The notes below the pieces were generated by a model that searched no databases, was not told the origin of the DNA, and saw nothing but the letters and a program-made list of their open reading frames with translations. Shown piece by piece: positions 8,886 to 17,207 of a stretch of DNA of 64,000 nucleotides; positions within the stretch are counted from its first letter, which is position 1; every line of letters starts with the position of its first letter. This DNA comes from Henriciella marina DSM 19595 (GTDB lineage: Bacteria; Pseudomonadota; Alphaproteobacteria; Caulobacterales; Hyphomonadaceae), in contig NZ_AQXT01000002.1 of the NCBI RefSeq assembly GCF_000376805.1, positions 3,209,990-3,273,989 on the forward strand, read 5' to 3'. The position numbers were made by a program, and so were the translations under genes.

Positions 8886-9566
8886 TTAGAGCGACCGGCT
8901 GACTGAGACGACGAAATACTCGTCGAATGCATCATCATCCGTGCCGATGAAGCGGAAGTCGAGATCGAACCCTTCAAGCGAGGTGGTCAGACCAAGCGAG
9001 TAGTCGGTGTAGTCGCCGCCAGCGTCGACAAAGTCGGAATAGCCGACCGTCGCATCGACAGAGAACATCTCGCTGAGCGGAATGCCAATGCTTGCAGCGT
9101 AGTAGAAGGCGTCACCGATTTCGAGATAGAACTCTGGCGAGTAGGCAACGGACGCGCCGACTTCCACCGTATCGCCGAGGGTCGTGCTTGCGCCGGCATA
9201 GGCCTCGAAGAAGTTCTGCTCTGGATTGTCCGGCGCATCCGGATACCAGTAATAGATGACACCAAGATCGAGGTCGAAGGCACCAACGGTCGGTGTCCAG
9301 CCTGCGTAGAGGTCGATCTCAGTTGACGTGCCGTCGCCGAAGTCGACGCCAGACGCCCAGGTGCCAACGTAGAAGCTGTCGCTCGCCCAGTCGAAGCCGC
9401 CCTGAACCATCGGGGCTTCATCGGTTTGGGTGATCCCACGGAAAACGTAGTTGGACGTGAGCGTAACGTTGCCGCTCCATTCCCCCTCATCCTGCGCGAG
9501 AGCAGGCGTGGCCATAGTCGCAGCTGCAGCGGCCGCAACGGCCAGACGTGTGAATGATTTGAACAT
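8886..9566 (-). CDS. TorF-family putative outer-membrane porin
   Basis: 226 residues. A signal peptide MFKSFTRLAVAAAAAATMA ends at TPALAQ. The mature protein has alternating beta-strand sequence and opens SGNVTLTSNYVFRGITQTDE, the hallmark of the TorF/Gcw_chp porin family of Proteobacteria. The C-terminus YFVVSVSRSL resembles an outer-membrane insertion signal. The start at 9566 is fixed by AAAGGAGG just upstream; the longer frame to 9776 has no signal peptide. The mature protein is acidic and rich in Asp, Tyr and Trp. A hairpin lies just upstream of the ribosome binding site. Confidence 0.85.
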   Translation of the reverse strand: MFKSFTRLAVAAAAAATMATPALAQDEGEWSGNVTLTSNYVFRGITQTDEAPMVQGGFDWASDSFYVGTWASGVDFGDGTSTEIDLYAGWTPTVGAFDLDLGVIYYWYPDAPDNPEQNFFEAYAGASTTLGDTVEVGASVAYSPEFYLEIGDAFYYAASIGIPLSEMFSVDATVGYSDFVDAGGDYTDYSLGLTTSLEGFDLDFRFIGTDDDAFDEYFVVSVSRSL

Positions 9567-9580
9567 GAATTCTACCTCCT

Positions 9581-9604
9581 TTGCATCCTCATCACGAGGA
9601 GCAA
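9581..9604 (-). promoter_or_regulatory. Leader hairpin next to the porin ribosome binding site
   Basis: In the minus-strand leader, TTGCTCCTC and GAGGATGCAA pair around a short loop, immediately before AAAGGAGG. The CTCCTC segment could pair with GAGGA or with the Shine-Dalgarno sequence, so two structures are possible. Regulation is inferred only. Confidence 0.35.
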
Positions 9605-9726
9605 ACTGACCGCCTGCACGTCTGGCAGCCATGATGAAGCAGATGTGACCGTAGAATTTTGCGCTGCAGCACGAAAAAGAGGCAGAAGACGCAAAAATCG
9701 CCTGCCAAAAGTGCGGGTTTGGTTCT

Positions 9727-10539
9727 TTATCTCGCGGTGAGCGGTGCGAAACCGAGGTGTGTGCCGGCATCGACAAGCAGCGTTTCGCCGGTGACGTGGC
9801 GTGAAGCGTCTGTCAGGAAAAACATGGCAGAATCAGCGATATCGTCTGGTCCGCTGGCCGCATTGAGCGGCGTCGAGCGCGCGACGCTGGCTTCCAGACG
9901 GTCATACTGATCGCCGTCCATCTCATTCTTGAACCAGCGCGTGCCGATGAACCCCGGGCAGACAGCGTTCACACGGATCGCCGGCGCAAGTGCGCGGGCG
10001 AGCGACAGTGTCATCGTGTTGAGTGCGCCCTTGGTCGCTGCGTAGGCAATTGATGAGCCGATGCCCGTGACCCCCGCGATAGATGAAATATTGAGAACGG
10101 TTGAGGCGCGGCCTGTCTGTTCGTGGGCGTTGACCATCAAACCTTTGCAGGCCTGCATCACGAGGAAGGGGCCGGCCACGTTCACGGCATAGGTATCGAG
10201 AAAGTCGGCGCGGCTCAGTGCATCAAGATCGGCATGGTCGCGCGCATGGCGGGTAATACCAGCATTATTGACCAGTATATCCAGCCGGCCCCAGGCATTC
10301 GCGGCATCGGCAAGTTTGCGCGCGCCCTCTTCGGTCGACACATCAGCAGCGACCAGCTGGGCCTGCGCGCCGGCTTCATTGCAGGCGGCGACAGTGGCCT
10401 CGCCGTCTTCAATGCTCCGCGTGCAATTGATGATGACATCCGCGCCGCGCTCTGCCAGCCGAAGAGCGATGGATCGCCCGAGACCTGTAGCTGAGCCCGT
10501 TACGATTGCCTTGCGTCCCGCCAGATCCTTCTCGGCCAT
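9727..10539 (-). CDS. Short-chain dehydrogenase/reductase
   Basis: Classical SDR of 270 residues: NAD(P)-binding TGSATGLG near the N-terminus, NNAG in the middle, catalytic Ser in ISSIAG and the YAATK catalytic pair, then PGFIGT. It resembles 3-oxoacyl-ACP reductase-like enzymes, but the substrate is not predictable. The start at 10539 is preferred because GGAGG lies 8 bases upstream; the frame continues to 10596 without support. It is the last gene of the minus-strand run after rlmH, separated by 75 bases. Confidence 0.88.
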   Translation of the reverse strand: MAEKDLAGRKAIVTGSATGLGRSIALRLAERGADVIINCTRSIEDGEATVAACNEAGAQAQLVAADVSTEEGARKLADAANAWGRLDILVNNAGITRHARDHADLDALSRADFLDTYAVNVAGPFLVMQACKGLMVNAHEQTGRASTVLNISSIAGVTGIGSSIAYAATKGALNTMTLSLARALAPAIRVNAVCPGFIGTRWFKNEMDGDQYDRLEASVARSTPLNAASGPDDIADSAMFFLTDASRHVTGETLLVDAGTHLGFAPLTAR

Positions 10540-10614
10540 TCCCGTTTCCTCCATCCTGTTTTGACGCACTTGGCCCGTCTTGGCCGCTGGCGTCAATGAG
10601 AGAACGGGGCGGGC

Positions 10615-11079
10615 TCAGGCCTTGTGGTAGGGAAGGCCTGCTTCGAGGCTGGCGGCGCGGTAGAGCTGTTCTGCCAGCATGACCCGCACCAGGCGGTGAG
10701 GCCACGTTTGAACGCCAAAGGCCATAGTCTGCGGGACGGCCCGGCGCACCGCTTCGCCATAGCCTTCAGCGCCGCCAATCATGAAACATAGATCGGTCAG
10801 ACCCTTATCACGCTCGGTGGAAAGAAAGCTGGAGAAGGCGGTGGATGTGTATTGCTCGCCAAATTCATCAAGGCGGATCGAGCGCGCACCAGATGGTATT
10901 TTGGAGAGAAGACGGTCAGCTTCCGCGTCGAGCCCGCCGGACGAGTCGACCTCTATGAGGTCAGCGCTGCGAAAGCCGAGCTGTCGCCCGGCCTTCCTGA
11001 AACGGTTGAGATAATCGTCGAAGAGGTCGCGCTCCGGCCCCTTCTTGATACGGCCGACGGCAATGATCGTGATACGCAC
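10615..11079 (-). CDS. rlmH: 23S rRNA pseudouridine-1915 N3-methyltransferase RlmH
   Basis: SPOUT-class methyltransferase that methylates pseudouridine 1915 of 23S rRNA on assembled ribosomes. 154 residues, the family length. MRITIIAVGRIKKGPE at the N-terminus, LDEFGEQYTSTAFSSFL in the middle, the SAM-binding knot region CFMIGGAEGYG, and the C-terminal HRLVRVMLAEQLYRA are all typical. It follows rsfS by 15 bases in the conserved order proA-nadD-rsfS-rlmH. Confidence 0.95.
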   Translation of the reverse strand: MRITIIAVGRIKKGPERDLFDDYLNRFRKAGRQLGFRSADLIEVDSSGGLDAEADRLLSKIPSGARSIRLDEFGEQYTSTAFSSFLSTERDKGLTDLCFMIGGAEGYGEAVRRAVPQTMAFGVQTWPHRLVRVMLAEQLYRAASLEAGLPYHKA

Positions 11080-11094
11080 CTTGCCCGGCGCTTA

Positions 11095-11484
11095 TCAGGC
11101 GTGGCCGTGCGTGCTGCCGTCAGACCAGATCTTCTCGAGATTGTAGAAGCTGCGCACTTCCGGGCGGAAGAGGTGGACAATGATGTCGCCAATATCGAGC
11201 AGAACCCAGTCAGCATTCGGCATCCCCTCAACCTTGATGGGGCGGCCGGTCGCATCCTTCATGGTCTGCGCGAGGTGGTCTGCAATGGAAGCAACGTGAC
11301 GGGCCGAACGACCTGACGCGATGACCATCACGTCGGCGAGGGAAGATTTTCCCTGAAGATCAATCGAGATGATGTCCTCGGCCTTATCGTCTTCGAGACT
11401 ATTGATAACCGTGTCCGCGAGGGCGCGAATGTCATCGACATTGGCTTTGGCGGCCTTTAACGGCTGCGGGCTTGAAGAAGGCAG
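11095..11484 (-). CDS. rsfS: Ribosomal silencing factor RsfS, probable CTG start
   Basis: RsfS binds ribosomal protein uL14 and blocks subunit joining in slow growth. The conserved core is intact: SLEDDKAEDIISIDL, SLADVMVIASGRSARHV, ADWVLLDIGDIIVHLF, YNLEKIW. No in-frame ATG, GTG or TTG precedes the core; the first such codons (GTG 11331, ATG 11328) fall inside it and would delete about 50 conserved residues. A CTG at 11482-11484 has AAAAAAGGA 7 bases upstream and gives 129 residues. An alternative is ATT at 11517. The gene is 56 bases downstream of nadD and the neighbours are the standard ones, so a functional gene with a rare start is more likely than a pseudogene. Confidence 0.85.
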   Translation of the reverse strand: MPSSSPQPLKAAKANVDDIRALADTVINSLEDDKAEDIISIDLQGKSSLADVMVIASGRSARHVASIADHLAQTMKDATGRPIKVEGMPNADWVLLDIGDIIVHLFRPEVRSFYNLEKIWSDGSTHGHA

Positions 11485-11540
11485 GGCGTAATCCTTTTTT
11501 CCGATTCCAGCCTCAATATAGCATGCGAGCCCCGGCGGCT

Positions 11541-12170
11541 CTAGCTTTTTTGCCTGTGCGTTCGCAGCTGCGTTGACGATGACGGATCAAAGGGGGCCTT
11601 GAGGTAAACCCAGGCTGGCGGCGCCTCGAATGGCAGCAAGGCGGCATCGCGCTCGGGAAGCCTGTTGGCGGCATAGCGTCTGGCGAATGGGGATCGAAGG
11701 GCGCGGGGTCCTGCATTCGGCCTCGAGACGACGCAAAGGGGCAGGGCCGCAGCGACGGTCTGCCAGTTCTTCCAGTCGTGAAAGTTCTGCAGGCTGTCGG
11801 CCCCCATCAGCCAGACGAAGTTTGCTCGCGGGCAATTGGCCGCAAAGCCGCGCACGACATCTGCCGTGTAACGCAGGCCCGCCCAGTGTTCGAAATCGCT
11901 GACAAACATGCGCGGGTGATGCCCGATAAGCTCGCGCACTGCATGAACCCGGTCATAGAAATCTGCGGGCTCGCTTTTCAGCGGATTTCCGCGCGCGGGC
12001 AGCCAGTACACCCAGTCGAGATGAAGCCGCTTCATGGCTGTTATCGCAACGTGCCGATGGCCTGAATGGGGCGGATCGAATGAGCCCCCGAAAAGGCCGA
12101 TGCGCTGGTCGGTCTGTGACGGGGGCAGTGTGCGCACAGGCGGCAGGAATGGGACTGTGGAATTACTCAC
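11541..12170 (-). CDS. nadD: Nicotinate-nucleotide adenylyltransferase NadD
   Basis: Converts nicotinate mononucleotide and ATP to nicotinate adenine dinucleotide in NAD synthesis. 209 residues. Nucleotidyltransferase motif GGSFDPPHSGH (HxGH type) near residue 29, WLPARGNPLK, WLMGADSLQNFHDWKNW and the C-terminal SSSTQLR loop match the family. The first 22 residues are a variable extension. It lies 9 bases after proA and upstream of rsfS. Confidence 0.95.
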   Translation of the reverse strand: MSNSTVPFLPPVRTLPPSQTDQRIGLFGGSFDPPHSGHRHVAITAMKRLHLDWVYWLPARGNPLKSEPADFYDRVHAVRELIGHHPRMFVSDFEHWAGLRYTADVVRGFAANCPRANFVWLMGADSLQNFHDWKNWQTVAAALPLCVVSRPNAGPRALRSPFARRYAANRLPERDAALLPFEAPPAWVYLKAPFDPSSSTQLRTHRQKS

Positions 12171-12179
12171 GCGGCGCGG

Positions 12180-13502
12180 CTATGGGCGCGTCTGGCCGTT
12201 ACCGCGAACGACATATTTGAATGTCGTCAGCTGTTCGGCGCCGACGGGGCCGCGGGCATGAATGCGGCCTGTAGCGATGCCGATTTCCGCGCCCATTCCG
12301 AACTCACCGCCATCGGCGAACTGGGTCGACGCGTTGTGTAGAACGATCCCTGCATCGACCTCACGAAGGAAGCGTTCGGCCGTCGATGTGTTCTCGGTGA
12401 TGATGCACTCGGTATGCCCGGTGCCATAGCGCGAGATATGGCCTAGCGCCTCGTCCAGCCCTTTCACAATCCGGACCGAGAGGATTGGCGCAAGATATTC
12501 CGTGCGCCAGTCTTCTTCCTTTGCGGGGGTCATGTCGGGCAGGATTTCGCGAGCAGCGGCATCGCCGCGCAGCTCGCAGCCGCCATCGCGAAGCGGCGCT
12601 GCAATTGCAGGAAGAAGCTGACTTGCGACCGTTTCATTGATCAGCAGGGTTTCCAGCGCGCCGCAGATACCTGTGCGCCTCAGCTTGGCATTGTAAACGA
12701 TATTGATGGCCTTCTCCGCATCGGCATCGCCATCGACATAAGCGTGGCAGAGGCCTTCGAGGTGACCGATGACAGGGATGCGGGCCTCCTCCTGGACGCG
12801 GGCAACCAGACCCTTGCCGCCGCGAGGCACGACGACGTCGAGATTGCCGCCGAGACCCGTTAACATATGGCCGACGGCTTCGCGCTCACGCGTCGCGACA
12901 AGCTGGATGGCATCGGCGGGCAGGCCTGCGCCTTTCAGCCCGGAGCGCAGCGCCGTTGCGATCGCGAGCGCAGAATTGAGGCTTTCGCTGCCAGCGCGCA
13001 GGATCGCGGCATTGCCTGATCTGAGGCAGAGCGCCGATGCGTCAGCCGTCACATTCGGACGGGATTCGTAGATGATGCCGATCACGCCGAGGGGCGTGCG
13101 CACGCGTGAGATGTCGAGACCAGATGGCACGGTCCAGTTCGCAATGGTCTCGCCGACCGGGTCTGGAAGGCCGGCAATCTTGCGAACCGCATCTGCCGTG
13201 GCGCGCGTGCGCTCTGGCGTCAGCAGCAGCCTGTCGAGCATTGCATCGCTCAGGCCTTTTTCCTTGCCGGCCGCCATGTCGCGGGCATTGGCCTTCAGAA
13301 TGTCCTCGGTGGACGTCTCCAGGGCATCAGCCATGGCCAGAAGGCCCCTACTGCGGTCCTCACCGCCAAGATGCGATAGCCTTGTCGAGGCGGCGCGTGC
13401 GCGCTGCCCCATTTCCAGCATCGTATCGGCAAGGCTGGTTTCGGAAGATTGCATGATGCGTGTCATGTCTGGCTGTTTGCCGGAAAGCAGCAGGGCGCGC
13501 AA
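12180..13502 (-). CDS. proA: Gamma-glutamyl phosphate reductase ProA
   Basis: Reduces gamma-glutamyl phosphate to glutamate semialdehyde in proline synthesis (NADPH). Aldehyde-dehydrogenase fold; conserved ESRPNVTADA, LRSGNAAILRAGSE, LGGNLDVVVPRGGKGLV and the catalytic Cys in RTGICGALETLL. A TTG start at 13502 (440 residues) has AGGAG 6 bases upstream; the ATGs at 13466 and 13454 lack a clear ribosome binding site but give more typical lengths (428 or 424). proB is not adjacent here; the upstream gene is trkH. Confidence 0.94.
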   Translation of the reverse strand: MRALLLSGKQPDMTRIMQSSETSLADTMLEMGQRARAASTRLSHLGGEDRSRGLLAMADALETSTEDILKANARDMAAGKEKGLSDAMLDRLLLTPERTRATADAVRKIAGLPDPVGETIANWTVPSGLDISRVRTPLGVIGIIYESRPNVTADASALCLRSGNAAILRAGSESLNSALAIATALRSGLKGAGLPADAIQLVATREREAVGHMLTGLGGNLDVVVPRGGKGLVARVQEEARIPVIGHLEGLCHAYVDGDADAEKAINIVYNAKLRRTGICGALETLLINETVASQLLPAIAAPLRDGGCELRGDAAAREILPDMTPAKEEDWRTEYLAPILSVRIVKGLDEALGHISRYGTGHTECIITENTSTAERFLREVDAGIVLHNASTQFADGGEFGMGAEIGIATGRIHARGPVGAEQLTTFKYVVRGNGQTRP

Positions 13503-13549
13503 GACGGGCTCCTGGCAGGCGACTTTGCCGCAGGCCTGCTCGGAGTGCT

Positions 13550-15004
13550 TCAGCCGCGCCAGAAGCGGGCTGTCATCAGGGTAAAGACGGAAACGAATTC
13601 AAGGCGGCCAAGCAGCATCGCGGTCAGGCAAACCCATTTTGCGGTCTCGGGTATGTTCTGGAACGTTCCCGATGGGCCGATCTCCGGGCCGAGCCCCGGG
13701 CCGACATTCGAGACGCTCGTCGCGGCACCCGAAATCGCAGAAAGCGCATCCATGCCGGTCATCGAGAGAAGGATCGCGGCGATGATGAAGGTCGCCATAT
13801 AGAGAAAGACAAACACCATGACCGATTGCAGCGTGTCGGAAGAAACGACGCGCCCGGCATAGCGCACACGCACAATGCGGTTCGGGCGAACGATCTGGGC
13901 GGCATAGGCGGCGACAGCCTTGAAGCTGATCTCCAGCCTGAACATCTTGATGCCACACGCCGCAGACCCGGCGCACCCGCCGAGAAAAGTGGCCACCAGA
14001 AAGATCACAACCACCGGTTTGCCCCAGGTGTCATATGGCGCGGACGCATAGCCCGTTCCCGTCATGATCGAGATGATGTTGAACAGCGCCTGCCTGAAGC
14101 CATGGAAGACGTGGTCGAAAACGGGCGGGTCGACGACCGCCTCATGCCAGATGACGATGACGAGCGAAAAGAGGATCGCGACCCAGAAATAGAGCCTGGG
14201 CTGGGGGTCGCTGATGAAGGGGCGCCATCGCCCGTGCAGGATCGCCAGGGTCAGCAGGCTGAATGGCAGGCCGGCGACGAACATGAAGAAGGTCGCCGCA
14301 TAGGCGGCCGGCGTATCGCTGAAATAGGCAAAGGAGGCGTCATGCGTTGAATATCCGCCCGCCGACATCGTGGTCATGGAATGGGCGATGGCATCGAAGG
14401 CCGTCATTCCGCACGCAGCATAGGTGATGGCGCAGACCACGGAGATGATCAGATAGACGATACCCGTCTGCGCCGTGATTTCAGTAATGCGCGGCAGGAA
14501 TTTGCCGGACATATCGGAGCTTTCGATCTGGAAAAGTTGCATGCCGCCAACGCGCAGCATGGGCAGGATCACGATTGCGGTCACGATAATGCCGATGCCG
14601 CCAATCCATTGCAGGATGGCGCGCCAGAGAAGGATACCGCGCGGCGTGGAATCCAGCCCCGTCAACACGGTGGCGCCGGTTGTGGTCAGACCGGACACCG
14701 CCTCGAACATGGAATCGGTGAAGCTCATCCCGTAACTGATGAAGGGTATGGTCGCGATCAGGGGCAGAGCGATCCAGATCACCACGGTCAGCAGGAACGC
14801 CTCACGCGCTCCTGTCGAGGGAGGCGCGCCGCCCGACAGGACGGCGAGACCTGCGCCTATCAGAATGCTGACCGCTGCAGAAACCAGGAATATCGGCCAT
14901 TGATCGGACCGGTCTGCGATGTCGAGCAGCGCTGACGGGATCATGGCGGCGCCGAGCAGGGCAACCATGATGCCTATGGCAAATATGACAGCTCGAATCT
15001 GCAT
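13550..15004 (-). CDS. TrkH-family potassium uptake protein
   Basis: Membrane subunit of a Trk potassium uptake system, 484 residues and about ten hydrophobic segments. The four selectivity-loop regions are visible: VSGLTTTGATV, TTMSAGGYSTHD, SIMTGTGYASA and ATSVSNVGPG, each with the critical glycine. It needs a cytoplasmic TrkA partner, not adjacent in the window. It heads the minus-strand run trkH-proA-nadD-rsfS-rlmH and diverges from mraZ across 363 bases. Confidence 0.92.
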   Translation of the reverse strand: MQIRAVIFAIGIMVALLGAAMIPSALLDIADRSDQWPIFLVSAAVSILIGAGLAVLSGGAPPSTGAREAFLLTVVIWIALPLIATIPFISYGMSFTDSMFEAVSGLTTTGATVLTGLDSTPRGILLWRAILQWIGGIGIIVTAIVILPMLRVGGMQLFQIESSDMSGKFLPRITEITAQTGIVYLIISVVCAITYAACGMTAFDAIAHSMTTMSAGGYSTHDASFAYFSDTPAAYAATFFMFVAGLPFSLLTLAILHGRWRPFISDPQPRLYFWVAILFSLVIVIWHEAVVDPPVFDHVFHGFRQALFNIISIMTGTGYASAPYDTWGKPVVVIFLVATFLGGCAGSAACGIKMFRLEISFKAVAAYAAQIVRPNRIVRVRYAGRVVSSDTLQSVMVFVFLYMATFIIAAILLSMTGMDALSAISGAATSVSNVGPGLGPEIGPSGTFQNIPETAKWVCLTAMLLGRLEFVSVFTLMTARFWRG

Positions 15005-15143
15005 CGCCGGGAGGCTTTAGCATCGATTGTGGGGCCGGGCCGCGATTTTCTTCATGACGGCAAGGCATTGTCCGGCGACCTGCGCAAGCTGTGCACAAAT
15101 CGAGGTTGGCCTGTAAAAACTTCTGCGAGTTTTCCGACAAAAG

Positions 15144-15158
15144 TTAACAGCCGGTAAA
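15144..15158. promoter_or_regulatory. CtrA-like box upstream of mraZ
   Basis: TTAA, seven bases, TAAA: one mismatch from the Caulobacter CtrA consensus TTAA-N7-TTAA. It lies about 220 bases before the mraZ start. Motif match only. Confidence 0.4.
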
Positions 15159-15261
15159 TGAATATTTTTCAACGATCTATCGCATAAGCCAGTAATTCGG
15201 ACGGTAGTCTGTTCCATTTTATTCGGCTTATGTTCTTGTTCTGGACATATGTGGGTGCCGC

Positions 15262-15266
15262 GAATC
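15262..15266. promoter_or_regulatory. GANTC (CcrM-type) methylation site upstream of mraZ
   Basis: GAATC, the sequence methylated by CcrM and read by GcrA in Caulobacterales, about 105 bases before the mraZ start. A 5-bp motif can arise by chance, but it recurs before several envelope genes here. Confidence 0.35.
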
Positions 15267-15275
15267 ACCAGCTCT

Positions 15276-15348
15276 CCCCATTGGTGCCCTGACGCTCCCA
15301 TGCTATCCCAATTCATGCTTAGATTGTCCCAATTCCTGGGGTGATGGG
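15276..15348. promoter_or_regulatory. MraZ operator: NCCCA/TGGGN repeats
   Basis: Pentamers CCCCA (15276), GCCCT (15286), TCCCA (15296) and TCCCA (15306) start exactly 10 bp apart, followed by TCCCA at 15327 and plus-strand TGGGG/TGGGT near 15338-15349. MraZ is known to bind direct TGGGN repeats spaced by 5 bases upstream of its own gene; here they read on the minus strand. The array abuts the mraZ start, which suggests autorepression. Confidence 0.75.
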
Positions 15349-15367
15349 TCCAAGGGAAACGTGGCTG

Positions 15368-15868
15368 GTGTTTGTCTCCTCCTATGAAACGGCGCTCGAC
15401 GCGAAGGGGCGGGTCTCTGTGCCCGCCTCCTTCCGCGCAGCGCTTGGAGGGGGCTCGCGCATATTCGTCTGGCCGGCCATGGACGGGTCTGGCTGTCTTG
15501 AGGGCGGCGGAGACGAGTTGATGGCGGTCTACCGCCAGACGCTGGCGCGCATGGCCCCAACAGATCCGCATCGCCGCGCCTTCATGCATGCGATCTTTAC
15601 GCGCTCCGCCGACCTTAAAATGGACGATACCGGCCGCATCACATTGCCAGCGAGCCTGCTTGAGGCGGCTGGCATTACCAAAAAGCTCGTCTTTGCGGGC
15701 GCGTTCGACCGGTTCCACATCTGGGAGCCGTCGCGCTTTCACGCCTTCGATGAAAAGATGTCCCAGACCGCGCTCGACAATCAGAGCGCTCTGGATGAGC
15801 CCTTTCAGAAGGCGCTGGAGGCCGGCAATCTCCCGGACGTTGCGACAAGCCGCGCGGGAGGTGGCTGA
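15368..15868 (+). CDS. mraZ: Division/cell wall cluster transcriptional repressor MraZ
   Basis: AbrB-like DNA-binding protein that autoregulates the dcw cluster. The GTG at 15368 is chosen because it gives the family N-terminus M-FVSSYETALDAKGRVSVPA, with AAGGG about 11 bases upstream; GTG 15341 or ATG 15344 would add 8-9 residues. It has 166 residues. Two AbrB half-domains are visible: ALDAKGRVSVPASFR and KMDDTGRITLPASLL. The last 20 residues look disordered. The stop overlaps the rsmH start (TGATG at 15866-15870). Confidence 0.93.
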   Translation: MFVSSYETALDAKGRVSVPASFRAALGGGSRIFVWPAMDGSGCLEGGGDELMAVYRQTLARMAPTDPHRRAFMHAIFTRSADLKMDDTGRITLPASLLEAAGITKKLVFAGAFDRFHIWEPSRFHAFDEKMSQTALDNQSALDEPFQKALEAGNLPDVATSRAGGG

Positions 15869-16860
15869 TGGGTCACGTTCCGGTTCTTCTTGATGAGGTC
15901 GTGGAAGGTCTTCGCCCGCAGGCAGGCAACATTATCGTCGATGGCACGCTCGGCGGGGGCGGCTATACACGTGCAATCCTCGCGGCGGCGGACTGCCGCG
16001 TCATCGGCATCGACCGCGACGAGACAGCCATCGCGAGGGCAAATGCGTCCTCCGAATATGATGGGCGCCTTATCCCAGTCCTTGGGTGTTTCGGGGACAT
16101 GGCGGCGCTCGTGGCTGCTGCGGGCCATGACCAGGTTGATGGCATTACCCTAGATCTCGGTGTCTCATCCTTTCAGATCGACGAGGCCGAACGCGGCTTT
16201 TCGTTCATGCGCGACGGACCGCTGGACATGCGGATGGGCAAGGAAGGACCATCGGCGGCTGATGTCGTCAATTCACTGCCGGAAAAGGCGCTTGCGGATA
16301 TCATCTTCCGTCTCGGCGAAGAAAAGCAGTCGCGCCGCATCGCGCGGTCGATTTCTGCGCGCCGTCTTAAGGCTCCATTCACCACAACCCTCGATCTTGC
16401 AGCTCATATAGAAGATGCAATGGGCGGGCGCCGGGGCGCGCGGACGCATCCAGCGACCAGGTCATTTCAGGCGATCAGGATGTTCGTCAACGATGAATTG
16501 GGAGAGCTCGCAAGAGCTCTGGATGCCTGCGAGGCAGTGATGAGGCCAGGAGGCCGGCTCGCCATTGTGACTTTCCACTCGTTGGAGGACAGAATGGTCA
16601 AGCAGTTCTTGAAGGAGCGGGCTGGCCAGACGGGAGGTGGTTCACGCTACCTGCCTGCGCCAGAAGCCGGCCGTACGCCAAGTTTCGAACTCACCCAGAG
16701 AAAGCCGATCGAGCCATCGGAAACAGAGACGCGCGACAATCCACGCGCGCGCTCGGCCAAGCTTAGGCTGGCTGTGCGTACGGATGCGCCGGCCTGGGGC
16801 GAGCCCGTCGATACAGGGCTCAACCTGCCGGATCTTGCCAGCGTGGAGGCGTCATCATGA
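15868..16860 (+). CDS. rsmH: 16S rRNA (cytosine-1402 N4)-methyltransferase RsmH (MraW)
   Basis: SAM-dependent enzyme that N4-methylates C1402 in the 16S rRNA decoding centre. 330 residues. HVPVLLDEVVEGL, the SAM motif DGTLGGGGYTRAIL, DLGVSSFQIDEAERGFSF, RDGPLDMRM and RLAIVTFHSLEDRMVK are family signatures. It overlaps mraZ at the start and ftsL at the end (ATGA), so translation is coupled. Confidence 0.97.
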   Translation: MGHVPVLLDEVVEGLRPQAGNIIVDGTLGGGGYTRAILAAADCRVIGIDRDETAIARANASSEYDGRLIPVLGCFGDMAALVAAAGHDQVDGITLDLGVSSFQIDEAERGFSFMRDGPLDMRMGKEGPSAADVVNSLPEKALADIIFRLGEEKQSRRIARSISARRLKAPFTTTLDLAAHIEDAMGGRRGARTHPATRSFQAIRMFVNDELGELARALDACEAVMRPGGRLAIVTFHSLEDRMVKQFLKERAGQTGGGSRYLPAPEAGRTPSFELTQRKPIEPSETETRDNPRARSAKLRLAVRTDAPAWGEPVDTGLNLPDLASVEASS

Positions 16861-17207
16861 GCCGCCGCGCATTTCTGGTCGGGCTGGGCATCATGGCCCT
16901 CCTGATCTTCAGTCTCTACCGGGCCAAATACGGCGCGCGCGACAGCGCCGACCAGATCGCCGAGATCGAAGCCGAGATCGACGAAGCCGTAAGCGAGCGC
17001 ATGATCCTGCTGGGTGAGCTAAGCCACCTGTCGCGGCAGGAATGGGTCGAGGAGTATGCCCGCAATCAGCTTGGCATGGTGCCGCCGCGCGCCGACCAGT
17101 TCATTCGTGAGCAGGATCTTCCCCATGTCCTCGGTCCCGTCGATGAGATGAATGTTGCAGGCCAGGATGGCGAGCCAGGCAGTGCTCGGCATGGGGGCGA
17201 GCGATGA
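16857..17207 (+). CDS. ftsL: Cell division protein FtsL-like
   Basis: Small bitopic division protein of 116 residues: one N-terminal membrane segment (about residues 5-21, FLVGLGIMALLIFSLY) and a periplasmic Glu/Asp-rich coiled coil (about 30-60). FtsL bridges FtsQ and FtsB to the FtsWI synthase. Sequence conservation is low, as usual for FtsL; identification rests on topology and position between rsmH and ftsI with ATGA overlaps on both sides. The tail after about residue 90 is acidic and probably disordered. Confidence 0.85.
   Translation: MSRRAFLVGLGIMALLIFSLYRAKYGARDSADQIAEIEAEIDEAVSERMILLGELSHLSRQEWVEEYARNQLGMVPPRADQFIREQDLPHVLGPVDEMNVAGQDGEPGSARHGGER

Larger units (their letters stand above)
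15005..15367. promoter_or_regulatory. Divergent control region between trkH and the dcw cluster
   Basis: 363 bases without a convincing gene. It contains a CtrA-like box (15144-15158), a GANTC site (15262-15266) and a 10-bp-periodic array of MraZ-type boxes (15276-15348). An open minus-strand frame crosses it but is a shadow of mraZ. It must carry the promoters of trkH and of the whole dcw operon. Confidence 0.7.

Noticed and set aside
15017..15742. 241-residue minus-strand frame across the mraZ control region
   Set aside because: It covers mraZ in the opposite strand, crosses the MraZ operator and has no domain.
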